From positions 57,199,972 to 57,263,971 of the forward strand of contig NC_064437.1 in the NCBI RefSeq assembly GCF_023343835.1: 64,000 nucleotides of DNA, in the 5' to 3' direction. Numbering within the stretch: the stretch's first letter is position 1; each line of letters starts with the position of its first letter. The DNA comes from Lagopus muta (Eukaryota > Chordata > Aves > Galliformes > Phasianidae). Both the position numbers and the translations under genes were made by a program. The notes under the pieces were generated by a model. It did not search any database, had not been told where the DNA came from, and saw only the letters and a list, made by a program, of their open reading frames with translations. Shown piece by piece: positions 38,901 to 53,900 of the stretch.

Positions 38901-41900
38901 TGGTCTTGTCTTGTATCTAAGTTGTTTAAAAGTGCTGTTCCTGCTATTTTTTATTTTTTTTTTTTGTCTGAAGTAATTTTTGGTCTACTATTGAGTGTTC
39001 ACTCAGACTATTAGTGTTTTTAGTATGACTTTGTAACTGTACAGTAAGGCTAATATTTTCCTCTTAGCAATTTTATTAATGAGAAACAGTGTTGTACAAT
39101 ATTCCTGTGTTACTTGGAATTCAGTAGAGCTCAAATAACTCCCTCAATCTGGTGACCATGCTGCAGCAGATGCTTTAAAGGGAGAAAGATGTCTTCTCTG
39201 CCCAAAGAATTTAAGTATCTGACCTTCACATTAGCTTTGTTAGTGAAGAATAAACACTTTGTGATATGCAAACTCACAGTTATTTGACTTATTTTAAACC
39301 AAGCCAATATTTTATTTACCTAGGTTATGATGCTAATGATACAAAGCTTTAAAACTGAAGTACTTGATCTTTAGGCTTCCAGCCACGTTCCTCATTTAAT
39401 TGCTATGTCAGAGAGCTTCTTCATGCAACCGCATAGCTGGTGTTCATGTATTCCCTGTTCATTCAGTAGGAAAATATGGTAGGAATGCTGTCACTGTGGA
39501 GTGAGAAAAAATTGATATTTTCCCCAAATTGAGTCATTAGTGAGAACTTTTCCATTCAGATTTGGGGAGGCTTGTTTTCCTAAATTCTTTCATTGCAGAG
39601 AAGTCACTTTCTTGCATTTGCTGTTTAAAAAGTAGTCAATTGCTTTCTTACCCTCTCCCTCATAAAGCTGTCCACCAGAAGATTTCATCCCATGCCAATT
39701 TACCAAAATCCATCTTGAGAGATGTAGGTAGATTTTGTTTTTCTATGTTTCAACTTGAATTTAACTGAATTCAACAGAATAGTGTTATAGTTTTAAAAAC
39801 TTCAGCCCTTGACAGAGAAATATTTTTCCCTATAAATGAGAAGAAAATGACTGCAAGAAGTAGCTGAATGCTTGTGTATTTTGAAAAACTTCAATACAAC
39901 TTAAATATTCTCCTACTAATTCTAATATAAAGACACATTACTATTATTTTAAATAAAAAATCATGTCTTGATTGCAAACCACAAACCATGCAGGTATTGA
40001 TTAAATATCACTGCTACTGTCACAAGAACAACTGTAAACAGATTTAGTAACAACTAGAAAAAATGTTATACTTCTAAATGTCTTATGAATACCACGGGAA
40101 GTAAAAAAAATCACAAATTAAAATTAAATCAGTTTTGCTTTTTCCCTTATCCCTTTACTAAGTAAACTAGAATGTAATAGGTGTGTACCTGTGCAAGTAT
40201 ATTGCCTGTATTATGTATGTTGCCTTTCATTTTATTCTTTAGATGCATAGTTTCCTTTCTAGACCTGCTCTCTGATGTAGTCCTGTAGAGATCAGGCTCC
40301 TCAGTACAAGGAAAGGCAAGGTTTATCATCACGTCTGTCTGCTGGCCGTCATGGTAACTTCTAAAACGTAGGTTGGCTTTGGAGAGCAAAGAAAAAAGTG
40401 CAAGAGGGAAAGAGACAACCTTATATTTATGCTCACCCCTGAAAAATATAAGATGACCATCAAATTTGTTTAGGCTAATCATGATTCTGTGATGATGTTC
40501 AAAAAAACCCATCTTGACTGTGCTGTATTAGGGCTGAGGCTAAGATGCTGAGTGTTTGCAACTGCTGTTGAACTCAGGGCTCAGTGAAACCTATTTGTCA
40601 CCTATATTTATTTAAAAAGATTGAAAGTGACATGGCTATTCTGTATTTTCTACAAAACAATGTTTTCACAATTTTTGTTGCTATTAATTACTTTACTAGT
40701 GCCTTATATTTATACTATTTATATGCAAATTATTTAATTAAGATAGAGGTTGAGCTATGGGCCCTTAGTGTTCCTCTGCTCTTTCTTTTGTTCTGGTTCC
40801 TCAAACTGAAACAATTTCAGGCAGTGAATGCATAGTCAAGGCCTTCTTTCATACCTCATACCAGAAGAATGACATGTTTTGCAGTGTTAGCATTTATAAA
40901 TGGGGAAATACAAGTTGAAATGCCAGTTCCTATACAATACAGTATCTTTCTTATAACTCGAGATGGAAAAATTGGAATCTTGAGTTCTGTTGTGAATAGT
41001 GAGGATGCTTTCCTGGGGCTTATCAAGAAACTGATGAAAAATGTCGTTATTGATCTCCAGTCCAAACACAGTAGAAGTGAAGGGGAAAAATACAAACCTC
41101 CCATGCTCTCAGGGCTGTAACCAAGTTACCCTGTAGGAAGCACGCTCTTTTGTCTTTGAACTGTAGTTATCAGGATTTCTGTCCTTTTAGCTCGTGGATG
41201 ACAATATCACATGCTTCTCAGAAAAACTGGCCTAACTATAGCTCTACCCTTTGAGTAGTCAGCCGGGCTTAGTCATTCTGTTTAAGGGTTGAGAATCTAT
41301 GAGGCCAAGAGAGAACCACTGAAAGATACTAAATGAAGATGAGTAAATTGCCAGCACAGAGGAGCACTTAAGTGAAGAGGTAGCAAATAACTTTTTTGAG
41401 CAAATTCTTAGCTGCATTCATCAAAGAAACAAACTCTGATGCTGATTTGCATTTCCTCCCCTTTGCTTTGTGATGACTTGGATTCATTATGGTGCAGGAA
41501 GCTTATGCAGCCAGCATATGAAGGACATGGTTAGTTTTTTAATTCGTGTCACACTCAATTTTGTGCTACTGTTTCACATTACTTTTTTCTCATCCTGATA
41601 ATTTATAAGGTAATACTTCAGGAATCATGCAGATGTAATTGAAGATTCCTTTATTTGTCAGAGAAGGAGCTGTGAAAATAAGTGAACAAATTAAGTTTTT
41701 TCACCAAGTTAAAAAAAAAAAATCTGAAATAAAAGAATATTAAAATCAGCAGAAGAACAGAAACTTAAAAAATCATTTAGACATATTTCATTCTAATTAG
41801 CTTGCAGATGAAAGTTTCTTTTTAAAGTGCTATAATCCATAAAAGAGAAACAACTCCTAGTTCAGATGCTAAGGTCTGTAGAGTACTACCAAGTTTCAGA

Positions 41901-44900
41901 GGGAAAGTGTTTTCAAGGTCTTTTCATGAATGGTTTGTTATGGAATGGGGTCACTCTAAGAGGAATAATTACAGAGTGATCAGAAGATTTCTTTGAAAAG
42001 ATTGTGCTAGACCTTCTGTGTGGTTTGTGTGAGAACAGAAATCAGTTTTGCTCCTAGGGTGGGCTAACAAAATGTATTGTGTTTTTGCAGCTACTTCTAT
42101 CTTTGCCCCAAAAGATGCACGCGTCACCTTGCCGTGCTCTCAGCCTCTTGAAGGTCATTGCCTAGAAACCAGATCTTGGAGTTGTTAGAAGTACAACACA
42201 CTGCTGCACCATTTGACCAATTGCAAAAGTTTACTTTTGAACTCTAATGAGTCTTTGCTTATCTCCTCTCTTAGTGCTACCAGTTGCTAAATAATTAATT
42301 AGTCTTCGATTGTCCCTCTATATGTGCTTTTATAAACTTATTTGTATTATTTTGTGTGGTATTTTATTTGTAGCCAATGTTTTGTATCAGAACACAGAGT
42401 TACTAAATAATTAGAGAAATACTTTTTCACCCTTTGTGTCGAGTTCGTACCGTGGATTTGTGATCCACAGTAATTCTTATTCATTTTGAATACAGTAATT
42501 TGTTCCTGTCAGCAGAGGGGCTGGTTTCTTGTTTTAAATTGCTGACTTTTGTTTTTGTTGGCGTACTCCCCAATGCAATTTGAACTTGTAACAAAACTCT
42601 ATTTGTATGACATTTCATCTGGATAGGTGCTCTGTGTTGCCTAACAGTACACATTGAGGTCCCCAAGATAAAAGCTGACTGAATGCCAAAATTTTAGCAG
42701 AGCTTGTATGTGCAGATAACGAAGGTAATCCACGTTCCTTGGGTCTGTAAATCAAACAAAGAAGAAATATGCATGCACACCATTCTCTGAGATAGTGGAC
42801 TGGTAGTTCCTTCTTAATAATAATAAGGAATATCTGACCTCTGAGAATAATGGAGAGCTGACACAAGGGATACTCCTCTGTGAAACTAGAAAGATAAGAA
42901 GATTCTTAGAAAAATACAGAACGCTTCTCTCCACACTTAACAGATAATGCCTAAATAAATTAATCATTGGATCTAGTTTGTGGCAATATCTAATCTGAAG
43001 GGTTTTTGTCTATGTAGGACATAGTTCATATTATTATAGAATTGAAAGTAGGTCCATAATACAGTGGAATAGGAAACCCAGCCACTGTATCTTGGCTGTA
43101 TTTTTCAGGCTGATACAGACAAATATGCTCTCTTTAGTGGCCATCTATGAACTATCATTTTGGAAAGCAAATAGTGGTTGCTAATGATATCTTGCAAGTA
43201 CTTTTTCCAAGATAAAAATAGATACTAAAATAATTTCTGGAGTTAACACCTCTGTGTTGCTCTTCTGGACAAATGCAGGACAGTGTTTTCCCAAGTTGAT
43301 GGCCATCCAAGGCATGAACTTAGTCTTGAAGACTTCTTGATGGTTGAAATGTGTTACTCTCAGGGCGAATGGTGTACACTTTGATACTTGGAAATTCTCA
43401 GGATATCTTTGGCTGTCAAATAATTTTTTATACACATATGTGTTCATAAATGTCTTATACATTCACTTACGAGTATCTCTTGAAAGACCCTAATTCTTGC
43501 TGGTTTCTCTCAACTTTGTAGATTTATTGATCTCTTTGATGTTGTGAACTTGCATTATTTTATGCCTTGCAAAATCCAGGTAAATAAGTAATATAAGCCA
43601 TAGATCATCATGTAGTGTATCTAAGATCAACTGGAAAATTGTATTTTGCATTTTTTTCTCTATCTTTCAGAACAAAATGCATTTTACCTCTCGAGTACTT
43701 ACTGTCTTGCAATTGAAATTGCTCCATCTCTTGCAAAAGCTTTCGCGATTCTATGATGAAATACTTCCAACACACAAATTGATAATCAGTAGATTTTAAA
43801 GGGAATACTGGTAGATTTTTCATAATCCTGCAACCAGTAAATTACCTTTTGTGGTCAAAGTGAATAGTACTTTGAATGTTGTAAGTCATGTAAGTCATTA
43901 TATACCTCAATTGCATCATTTGGTTTATATATTTCCATTTAATGGAGGAAAAAAGTGAAAAGTAAACCAACAATCACCTGAGCTTTTTCTCTAGTGCCGC
44001 TTCTCTCGAAACTTTTAAACACGTTGTGATCCTGGTTCTAATGGCAAATGTTCTCCTACAGAACCATGAAGTCACCTGTGGTAGCAATGAGTAACATAGC
44101 TGTGAGCCCACTGGCAATGGGTAAATAACAGTGATGGCATAGACTGTGAGAGACAACAGGTCCTGTTCGTTGTATGGCATTTCGTACTGTGTGGGAGTTG
44201 GGAGGGAGATCAGGGTAGGATCCAAACAACTGAGCAGAGAGAAGGTACCAACAGGCAATGGCAAAATGACTGTCCATAAGACAAACTGAAGATGTTTCAT
44301 CGCACTTTGTGATGCATCGTGATACGTTTTGCACTGGAGAAAGAGTGACAAATTGGGGAAAGAAGGTACAAACTGTGAAAGGTGTAAAACTCATGAAAGA
44401 CAGAAAGAAAGGAATGATGGAGGACATCACCTGACTGCTTGGGAGAAGTGATTGCTCTCATTCTCTGTATCTTTCTGTGAATATGTTTTGAGGTTGAAAT
44501 TTTAACCTGAAATTATGAAATAAATGTTGGCTGTCAGTGAATGCTTTGGAAGAAAAAATATTCAGATCTGTTACATAAGTGGATTTTTTCTTCCTTCCAT
44601 TTCATCCATTCTTTCTGTGTAGGTTTTGTATGTCTGGTTCATGAATTGGAGTTGGAAATACTATGTTGCCATATGCTATCTAACTTTGTTTTCTTTGCAT
44701 CAGATCATCTTTATTTGATGTGAACAGCTTTGTTATACTAGAAGTTTCTAAACTGTGCCACACAAGAACAGCTGGTGGGGTGGAGGGACAGATGTTTGGT
44801 CAAATGGTATTGGGGCTTCCTTGCAGTTCAAAGGAGCTGTGTAGATATATAACGTGACTGTAGAGTACAGTTCTGTTTTCTAATCTGAGTAATTTGAATA

Positions 44901-47900
44901 TTTGCCGAAGTTTATATAGAGACTGGGAGAGCAACGGACGTGTATGAACATGAGCTGGAAATTGATTCCTTAGAGAATCTTTCTCTTACTGTGGAATTTA
45001 CCCTGCAAAGCTGTTTGACAACTGCTGAATTAAATTCATATTGCTTAAATGGTGCTCAAAGGAAGAGATTTTACAATATTCTGTGGTAGTAATTGTATTT
45101 AATATTTGAAATGTTACCTTCTTTCTTTGGAGTTTCACTTCGGTTTTGTACAAATTAAAATTGCTTTGGAATTTAATCTTGGGCCTGGTATTGACATCTG
45201 AACATCTTTAATCTTGTGTATGAATGTGTGTTCAGTTGCTACTTAAATAAAAGAAGTATTGTGTAATTGGTAGCCATCAAAATTTAATAGGTGTGAGGAT
45301 CTAGATGTACCTTATACTGAGGAAGTCTCTAAACTGCTGGTCATCAGCAACTGGCAGCACCTACTGAAATGAGAATCGTGCTGTAGCTGCTCTGTTCCTT
45401 AAGATTTCCCTTTGTTGTATGTTAATGGTCACTGCAGGAGGCAGTATAAGTACTGGACTAATTGAAGTTGTGACTGATATGGCAGTCTTTGTGCACTCTA
45501 TGCTCACAATAAAGTGAGATTTTCCTTAAGGTTCACACTATATTGTCATGGCAGGGAAAATCTAGGCAGCTATAAACAAGATCAGTAGAAATGTGTAAGT
45601 ATGGTTGGTGACAACATATGTGCAGGGACAAAATAGAACTTCACACTGGATTTTTTTTTTAGTTTGGACATCAGTATTTACTGGGAAATGAGCTACTGCG
45701 AGTATCAGTGTTTCTCATTCTTTTTATTCTATGTTGGTCCATTCATAGGGAGCCTTTCTGATTATGATATAGTTAAGGGGAAAAATAACAAGTTAGCTGA
45801 AGCCTGTCAGAAGGACACTTTAAATGTCAAATACTCTGCAAATAATTTTTTATATAAATATACTGTCTTTCTGTTATACTGTGTTGAATGGCTTAAGACT
45901 TAGCTTTTGAAGAATTTAAGCAAATAGGGTGAAATTGGGATGGGAATTTTTGATGCAGATGTGTGCATAAGATATTTTCCATTCATTTTATACATATTAA
46001 GAAATGAATATTGGTTATAAGTATTCAGACTGAATGAGGGAGAAGGAGAACTCAAATGAGGAGGCAGTATAAAAAGGAGGACTTCAGATAGATGAATTGT
46101 AGGTAGCGGATTAGTTACTGACTTTTATCTCAGGTAGTGTAAAGCAAGAACTGCTAATCATCATCTTGTGATAAAACTAGAAAATGCCATGTCTGAACAT
46201 TGGGCTAGTATTTTATCATATTAGCTATTGATTTAACACAGCATGAAACAACTGGTTCTGTCCCAGTAGCTCTTGGTGGTCCTCCAATCTGCTGCAAACT
46301 TCAAAGCCTAATTGTGACCACTTAACTATTAAAATTATTAAGATCAGACAAATTTTTTTCAAACAAGGCAATGTGTCTGTGGGTAAGTATACATGAACTG
46401 GGAGAAAGGAGAGGAATCCTAGCTAAATAGCATCAGTGTAAAAGTGGTAAAGTCAGAAAACACGGAAAACAAAATACAAAAATCAGTTTTGCCTGGCTCA
46501 TGTTACACACCAAGTATTTTTCATTTTCCTTTTCATTAATTTGTAGTTTGAGCTAATGTGCTTATGGTCCAAAATGCTTGTACTGAAATACACAAATTGA
46601 GCAACATGTGGGTGCATTTGTATGCAAGCCACGTTAATTATGCTGTTTTCCTATTCAATTCTTCTTACATCATGCATTATTTTATTTTGTACTTAATGAG
46701 AATGTCAGAAATTATCTTTTGTTACTTTCATTGAACAGACTATTATTAGGTATGTATTCACTGTGATTAAGACCTTAAGAACTCACCATTGTGATTAAGA
46801 CCTTAAGAACTCAGATAATATTTTCTCACTTCATACACTCGTTTCAGGAATTAAAAATGTGTCTACTGCTGTACATATGTATATCTCAGTAATGTGTACA
46901 CTCAGTGAAAAAAGGACAGTGCCTAAAAATAGCTTTTTATGCAATAAAAAGTATTTTTGGAAAGACCAGCTTAAGATTCCTAAGTTTAAAATAGATCCTA
47001 TCAGAGTGGTACAAATTTAGGTGGGGCGATTCAGCTGTTTTGGAAACTTCATTCATCTGCTTTGCCCTAATTCTATGCATCCAAAATCTGTCTTTATGGT
47101 TTCCTTTTGGTTTTGTTTTTTTTTCACTCTTTGAGTTCTCAGTGGCCAAAATACATTATTAATAGAACTGAGCTCTGTAGCAAAATTGTACTTTTAACAA
47201 AAGAGCCTAAAAGATAAAACATGCTAACTGTCCTAGGCTTTACCCACTGCTAGATACCCAAAGATTGGAAGAGCTGAGTACAATGGCTGTAGCATCCAAG
47301 AATGGCAGTTTCTTCATCCCAATTACAGGTTTTTGTAAGTTAATGATCTTTTTTAGCATCTAATCAGAGAGTATGGCTACAGGCTGATAAGGACAGTGAA
47401 CTAACTAATGGAGGAAGTATTACTTGGATACTTCTTTTTGGAAAAGGGAGAAGCTGGTGGAATGTACCTGCAGATGTCCTATTAGTGTTGGCAACAAAAA
47501 CTTAGGCTTCAGGTGGAAATACTGACTGAAACAAAGGTATTTTCTGATCATTTCATGTTTTGATTTATTTGAGATTCTTATCATGCTTTCCAATAGCATG
47601 AGCTAATTAGTTCTTTTCCTCCCTAACTTTCTTCTTGCTGCCTCACTGTGGGAGCACTCTCTTTGAAGGTTTGCCCTTACAGCGTAGATGTCCTGTCCAC
47701 TTGGAAGCATGGCTCCACAATTTCATATTCTCTGTTCATCTCTTCATTGTTCCAAGGCACTGAAGTTTATCTTCGTTTTCCAAGATTTAGGAAACATCTT
47801 TTGTAATAAGGGGCCTCCTACAAAGCAAAAAAAGTCTGTGGAGCACAAGGCAGTCTGGAGTATGTGATGCTGTTGTGTAGTTGCTACTTGTCCTCTAAAT

Positions 47901-50900
47901 AGCATTTATTGGTAAATGATTTGGTGGAATTGCATGGTGATAGGCATAGAAAGAAAGAAGGAAATAAGACAGCTTGTGAAGGTTAGTTTTCAAACTGCTG
48001 TTTGAGGAGAAAGGGTTTTCTTTCCTCTCCAGTCTTGCTCTCATTTTCTTCCAGCTTTGCTGGTTGAAGTGGCTGTGATGAGGGCCTGCAAGTTGTGCAA
48101 AACCTTTGTCAAAAATTAGGCAAATATATGCTAATGACTGCTATACATATCAAGACAAACTGCGCTCACACAAGTCAACTTCAAGCACAGAGGGAGTGCC
48201 TAGCAGTACTTCTGACATTTCAGAAAGGTGAGTCTGATCAGTAATGAACACAAGTGATCCTGAACACCATTTACAGGAATTTCTAGTAACTAAATAGGCA
48301 AGGTGATTAACTTAGTCAGCTCCATAGATGTATAGAGATAGTTCTCAGAATTATATACTATAGTTTGATGATGGTCACTTGGAGGAATCAATAGGAAGGA
48401 GTTATATGAAATTAGAGTACTGAAAAGCATATTAGAGGAACACATAGCAAATGTAGCTAAGAGTGGATGGTATATTATATACAAGTGGGCAGAGCAAAAA
48501 GCAGCTGTCACTACTTTGACTGAAAGAGAAGTTATAGTTAAATTTGCAGTACTTTTTAGTTACTTTCCTGCATTAACTGATCCCTGACTGTTGGTTTTTT
48601 TATTCTTTTGGAGACGATAGCACATAGGTAAGAAGGCAGACAAACTGTTACACAGAACAGCCTAAAGCTGAAAGCACCTTTGAGAAACTGAATTCTGATA
48701 AAGAATAAAGTAGTGTATGCATAAATGCGTAGGGACCAAGATTTAGTAAGATGTTGTAGTTCAAACGGGAAAGAGAGGAATTATTTTAATGTGTAAAATA
48801 TGTATATATTGTCATGAGCACTGGGCTAAGGGGAATTATTTATTGTTATATCTGGAGAGTGTTGTCCAAGCCAAAGCACTCCTTATCTGAAATTTTCCAT
48901 ACTTTGGTTTGTAATGGTAGTATTTCTTTATACTGGGGTATTTCATATCACTCTTTTGATGTTTTCTGGTTAAATTGGAAGTGGTGGTAGGGAATTTTTG
49001 AACATCATCTAAAAAAAACGTAAGGGTGACCGGGACATTTAGTTCCAGTCTCCTGAATTTTGAAAAATCTTTTCTTATCTGCGTTATGAAGTTTAAAAGG
49101 CAGAACTCAACTAAATATGAGCTGGTTTTGTCAATACAGATTGTCTTTTCACAACAGAAATCATCCACTGTTACTCCTTTAACGTAAGCAGTGAGTTACA
49201 ATTCCCTCCCAGATCACACGTTTCCTTCTTAACCACAACTCATGCAGTCACACAGGCTGCTTAAGCATCAGCAGTGTTGGTGACACACATTGTCCACTGG
49301 GTTAGACACTCCATTTTTCCTTTACCAACATTTATTATTGGTATGCTCAACAACATTCATGTTGTATGCAAATTGAGTTTTGCTTAACTCTCCTCTCTGC
49401 CCTCACCCCATAATGAAATTAAAAGTGTTTGATGAAGATTAGTGAACATTTATGGACCCGTAACTTCTATTTAAAATGTCTCCTAGTATCTCTGTATTAG
49501 TTTCACATTAGCACTTATGTTTGATTTGTCCCTGTTGTTGGAGGAAAACTACATTTGTTGGAGTGGCAGAATACAGGTTTTAAGTTGTATTTTCTCTTTC
49601 ACAGTTCCCTGCAACCTTTTTTTTGTGTGTGTGTGTATGAGAGAAAAGACAAGAGTGAGAGTGCCTTAGACATTGACTTTTGCCAGCTGACATCTGCTGC
49701 TGCATTGATGCTTCCAGTGAAATGTTTCATAAGTTTTGTAAAATAGTTTACCTCCCTTAGGCCAGAAATATATTTGTTGTTTTATATCCGTAAGGAAATG
49801 CTTAAAATTCCAGCATTACATTGTGTCATATATTGACTCTATGTAATCAGTTTCCTGCTTCTTATCCACCTTGAATAAAAAATAGACTATTTAGGAACAG
49901 GAGAATGCCCTTCTAATGTCAATGTGAGGTATCTTATCTGTTGTTTACGTATAATCCTTACAGAGAAACACAGAAATTTTGGAAACAGAAGTTTGAACAC
50001 AGTTTTTAAGCAATTTCATTTATTTTGTTTCTGAAGAAGTGTTATTATATTGTTGGTCAAATAAAAGCTTTAAGACTGTTAGGCAAGGTTTTCTTCCAAA
50101 TTTTAAAACTAACTTTTCCATTTCTGCCCAGCAAAAATTACTTAAGGTATCTCATCAGTGAGGTCAAGGTCTACAATCTGCAGTACCTCACAGTCCATTT
50201 GGAGACCAGGTCACTTTTCACCTTATTTTAAGAAGAGCAGTGGTAAAAGTGACCGCTCTCAAAGAGCACAAAACCAAATACAATGGTATAATGTATTCCT
50301 AGGAATTATGGAATAATTCTGGTTAGGCTACTGTTATGTATTTATTTACATCTAGAGCAGGACCAAACAGATGCTGGAAGACTTTTCATTTTTAATTTTT
50401 TTAAACCATATGTATATAGTAGGAAATTCTAAAGAAAACAGATGTTTGTAGGTAAATAAGCCCTTTTGTTGGTTTACACTTTTTACAGAAAGGTCTTTTT
50501 AATCGATTCTTAAAACACTGAGGCTGAAAAATGGAGAGGTTTGTTGGGCTTTTTCTCTGAAATGCACCTCGGTTTAGTTGTCTGCTCAGGGGCCTGCTTA
50601 GCATTTAGAAGGAATGCTACTCTGCAGCTCAGGTATGAAAATACACTTTATATCAATTATTTGGCTGATTGCTGAAAGTGTGTTGGAGTAAAGGGGCATT
50701 GGCTAGTTGTGGCCTTTGCTAATGGGAACGTTTCAGAGTATGGATGAGTAATTAAAGTATAGAATGCGGAAAATTAGGCCAAAATTGAATAGAAATGAAT
50801 AAGTATGCACTGTGTTGTACAGATGTTGGAAACAGATTATTTTGGATACCTCTTTCCATCTACATCTTATTTGGGTACCGTGTAAAAATTGGTCATACAC

Positions 50901-53900
50901 CATGTAGATTGTTTCTCTTCCCATCGCCTTTTCTGTTTTTATGTTGTGATGTATCTGTATAGGTAGTAATTTAGCAAAATATCCTGTCTGCCAGGTGTGG
51001 GAACTAGCTGATTGTATTGTAATACCAGATCATTACTTAATTCATATGCAACCTAGCCTAGCACATGGAAAGCATTATAAATCTATTTACAGTGTGGCTG
51101 GTCTGATGATAACATTGTATTAAATTCCCAGGTGAGGCAATTTAAGCAATTGCTTTGCCATGTGTAGGCCGTGGAAATTAACTTCTCATATGCTTTAGTA
51201 ATAGACAAACTTCATTGTTAAACTCAGATTAGTAGTGTAGAAGAATTCTCAGTCTGGTTACATGTACCCTGCTTCACATGTAGAATCATACAGGGGGGTG
51301 GTGCTGCAGATCACAGATCTTAATTAGTTTAAGCTGAGTTAATTCATTTCAATTCTAATTTAGCTGTGCTTGCCCATGAACACATCCAGTTCTATTGGGA
51401 AATGTTAAGGCTTGGGTCAAGTAGATGGATTGTTTAAAGCCAAATTGCCAGACAGAACTGAGCAAGTGTATCTGTTTGAACAGGGCTTTAAGAAAATCAC
51501 CCAATCAGTATGCAAAAATCCTGTTCATAAACCAAGAGAGATCTGCTTGGAATCAGAAATTCTTCCTTGTCAGAAGGTCTGGATACTGTAGTACATTTAA
51601 AACAGTCCCTGAAACTTTATCTGTCTTGAAGTTTTACAGAAAGTAGCTTAACCCTTTTGTGTGGTGGTGTGTTCGTCTGCGTGCTGGCTTTGAATGGGGA
51701 TGTGTAGACAGGGGTAAAAGTGCTTGTGTGCTTAGACTTCTGGTGTGTGTATGCACAAGAAAATACAAAATACAAGGAAAACTTCTCCGTGTGACAGATT
51801 TTTATAGAAGAAAAACTGCACATAGAAGCGATAGCCTATACTGAGCTGCCCAGAAATTCCGTGGATTACAAACTCTGTAAAGCTTCTGTCTTTTCTAGAA
51901 GCATACATATAAAGTAGACAGTGGTAACTGACAACTAAGACTAAAAATGTTGACAATTTCTTGATTTGCCTGGTTAGCTTATGTATAGAAGTCATTAACT
52001 ATTTATAAAATGCATTATGAATTGGGTTCCTTCAAACTGTAGCAGTGTGTGACATTTCCAGCTCAAACTATCATTCTTGCATTTGGCTAAAGTACATATT
52101 TATAAACAGCTGTTAGTTATGAACTAAAAAAAAAAAATCTAAAACTCACTTTATTGCCAAGTTTGGATGAACAATTTCTTTGTCACTTTTTGAAAGCTAT
52201 GCTTGAAAGTGCTACCAGTGTTACCTTAATAAAAATAAGAATAGTAATTGAAGATATGAATGTATTGATATTTTGGGCAAATTCTGAAAGAACAAATGAA
52301 CACTTTAGTTCAAAGGCTTTTCCTTTTATATTATTGATTCATTTAGTAGTGAAACTGTGATCAAAAGTAATATCAAATTATTTATTGATTATGCCAAAGA
52401 GTTACACCTAATTGTAGTCAGAGGGTTATTTCTTTTAATGTAATTGCTGATTTTCTAATCATGACAGATTATTGCAATAAAGGAACAATGATACGAATAT
52501 ATTTATTAAGCTCAGTCATGTTGATATAAAGGATTATAAAAGGCCTTTAGAAACTGCATTGCTGTTAAGATTTATTTCTTTCTCATGAAGAATATTCTTT
52601 TTCCTTTCCTTCATGCAGTCTCTTGTGAATGAGAATATCAGCCACTTAAATGTTTCAAATAAATGATGTGTAACCATGGACCATCTCAGTGTCCAATATA
52701 ATTAGGCAACTCGTTCACTGGAGAACAAGCTCATGAAGCATCATGCTCCACATCTTAGTCTAGTAATGACAAATAAATGTAACAATAGCAGAATCAATTG
52801 GGCTGAGTAATTTTGTAGAAGTGGCAGAGACTGTACAGTTGAGGTACTGGACTCAAGTGGGGAGACTGAATCTCAATCAGAAAAGAAGAGTAGATATTTA
52901 TTGGTATATATTTGTAATTTCCTTTCTTGTTTGATGTATATAAAATAAAAACAGGAAAATAATGTAATTGAGCAATCTATGCCAATTTGTTGGCTTTTTG
53001 GTGAAAAAAGAGAAAAACAAAACCTATCTCCATATGATATTCTTACATGCTGTGGAGTGTTTTAGTCCCCCATAGTGATGAAATGAATAATTTAAACAGG
53101 CAGCTCTGATACCACAGCCTGTTTAAAGGTTCTCATTTCCTTTAATGCTGTAGAGTACTTTTAGCTTGGTTAGTATGAAACTGTGACGGCTGAGATCTCC
53201 AAAAGATTTGGCATAATTCATCTCTTGTAGTTGGACCATGGTATGCTTTGTCCTTGCGAGGTACAGCTGTTAGCCTTAGTATATAATCTAGATCTGAGCA
53301 CTAGCAACTGAATCACAAACTGGTAAGCATTGTTGTGGTGAAGGTGTAATGAAGGATGAGCTATGCAAGATCAAAAGCTAAGATGTGTTGCTCTCAGATG
53401 ACCAACGCGAGACTACTCAACTGCTAGTTTCATAGTAGAAGGGATGTCCTGTTTCCCCACTTCCTTGTCACAAAGATAATTAATTTCCCTGTGCTCAGTT
53501 TATTTCTAATGGGTTGTTTTCTGTGCTTTGGTCTTAAAAATCAGAAATTTTTAGCACAGTTGTCTGATTAGGGAAGGTTTGAGGGGGGTTTTCTTTGTGC
53601 TGAGTTCCTACTGATAGTGAGTTCCATGGTGGAGTGGGAGGGAAGCTTACAGCAACTAAAACAAGCCTAGAAGCCCAGTTCTGGCTGCCTCCGGAGTTCT
53701 TCCCATGATGGAGAGTAAGACTGATCATATCCACACTCAAACATGAAAATATTTTAGACAATATGTTAAAAATGCTTTCTTTCAGTGGTGAATGCAGGAG
53801 TGTTAGCTAAGAGTCTGGTAATCAACTGACAGAGAGATTAATAAGAATATCAGTCCAGCTTTTATGGACTTTCCCACTTGTCCAGTAAATGCTGTGCTGC

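Noticed and set aside
40869..41120. 83-codon plus-strand open frame with moderately protein-like composition
   Set aside because: No recognised domain, an open antisense frame as well, no promoter or splice context; consistent with chance in 64 kb.
43974..44430. Overlapping 125- and 124-codon minus-strand open frames
   Set aside because: Two overlapping frames with no family signature and no gene context; treated as chance.
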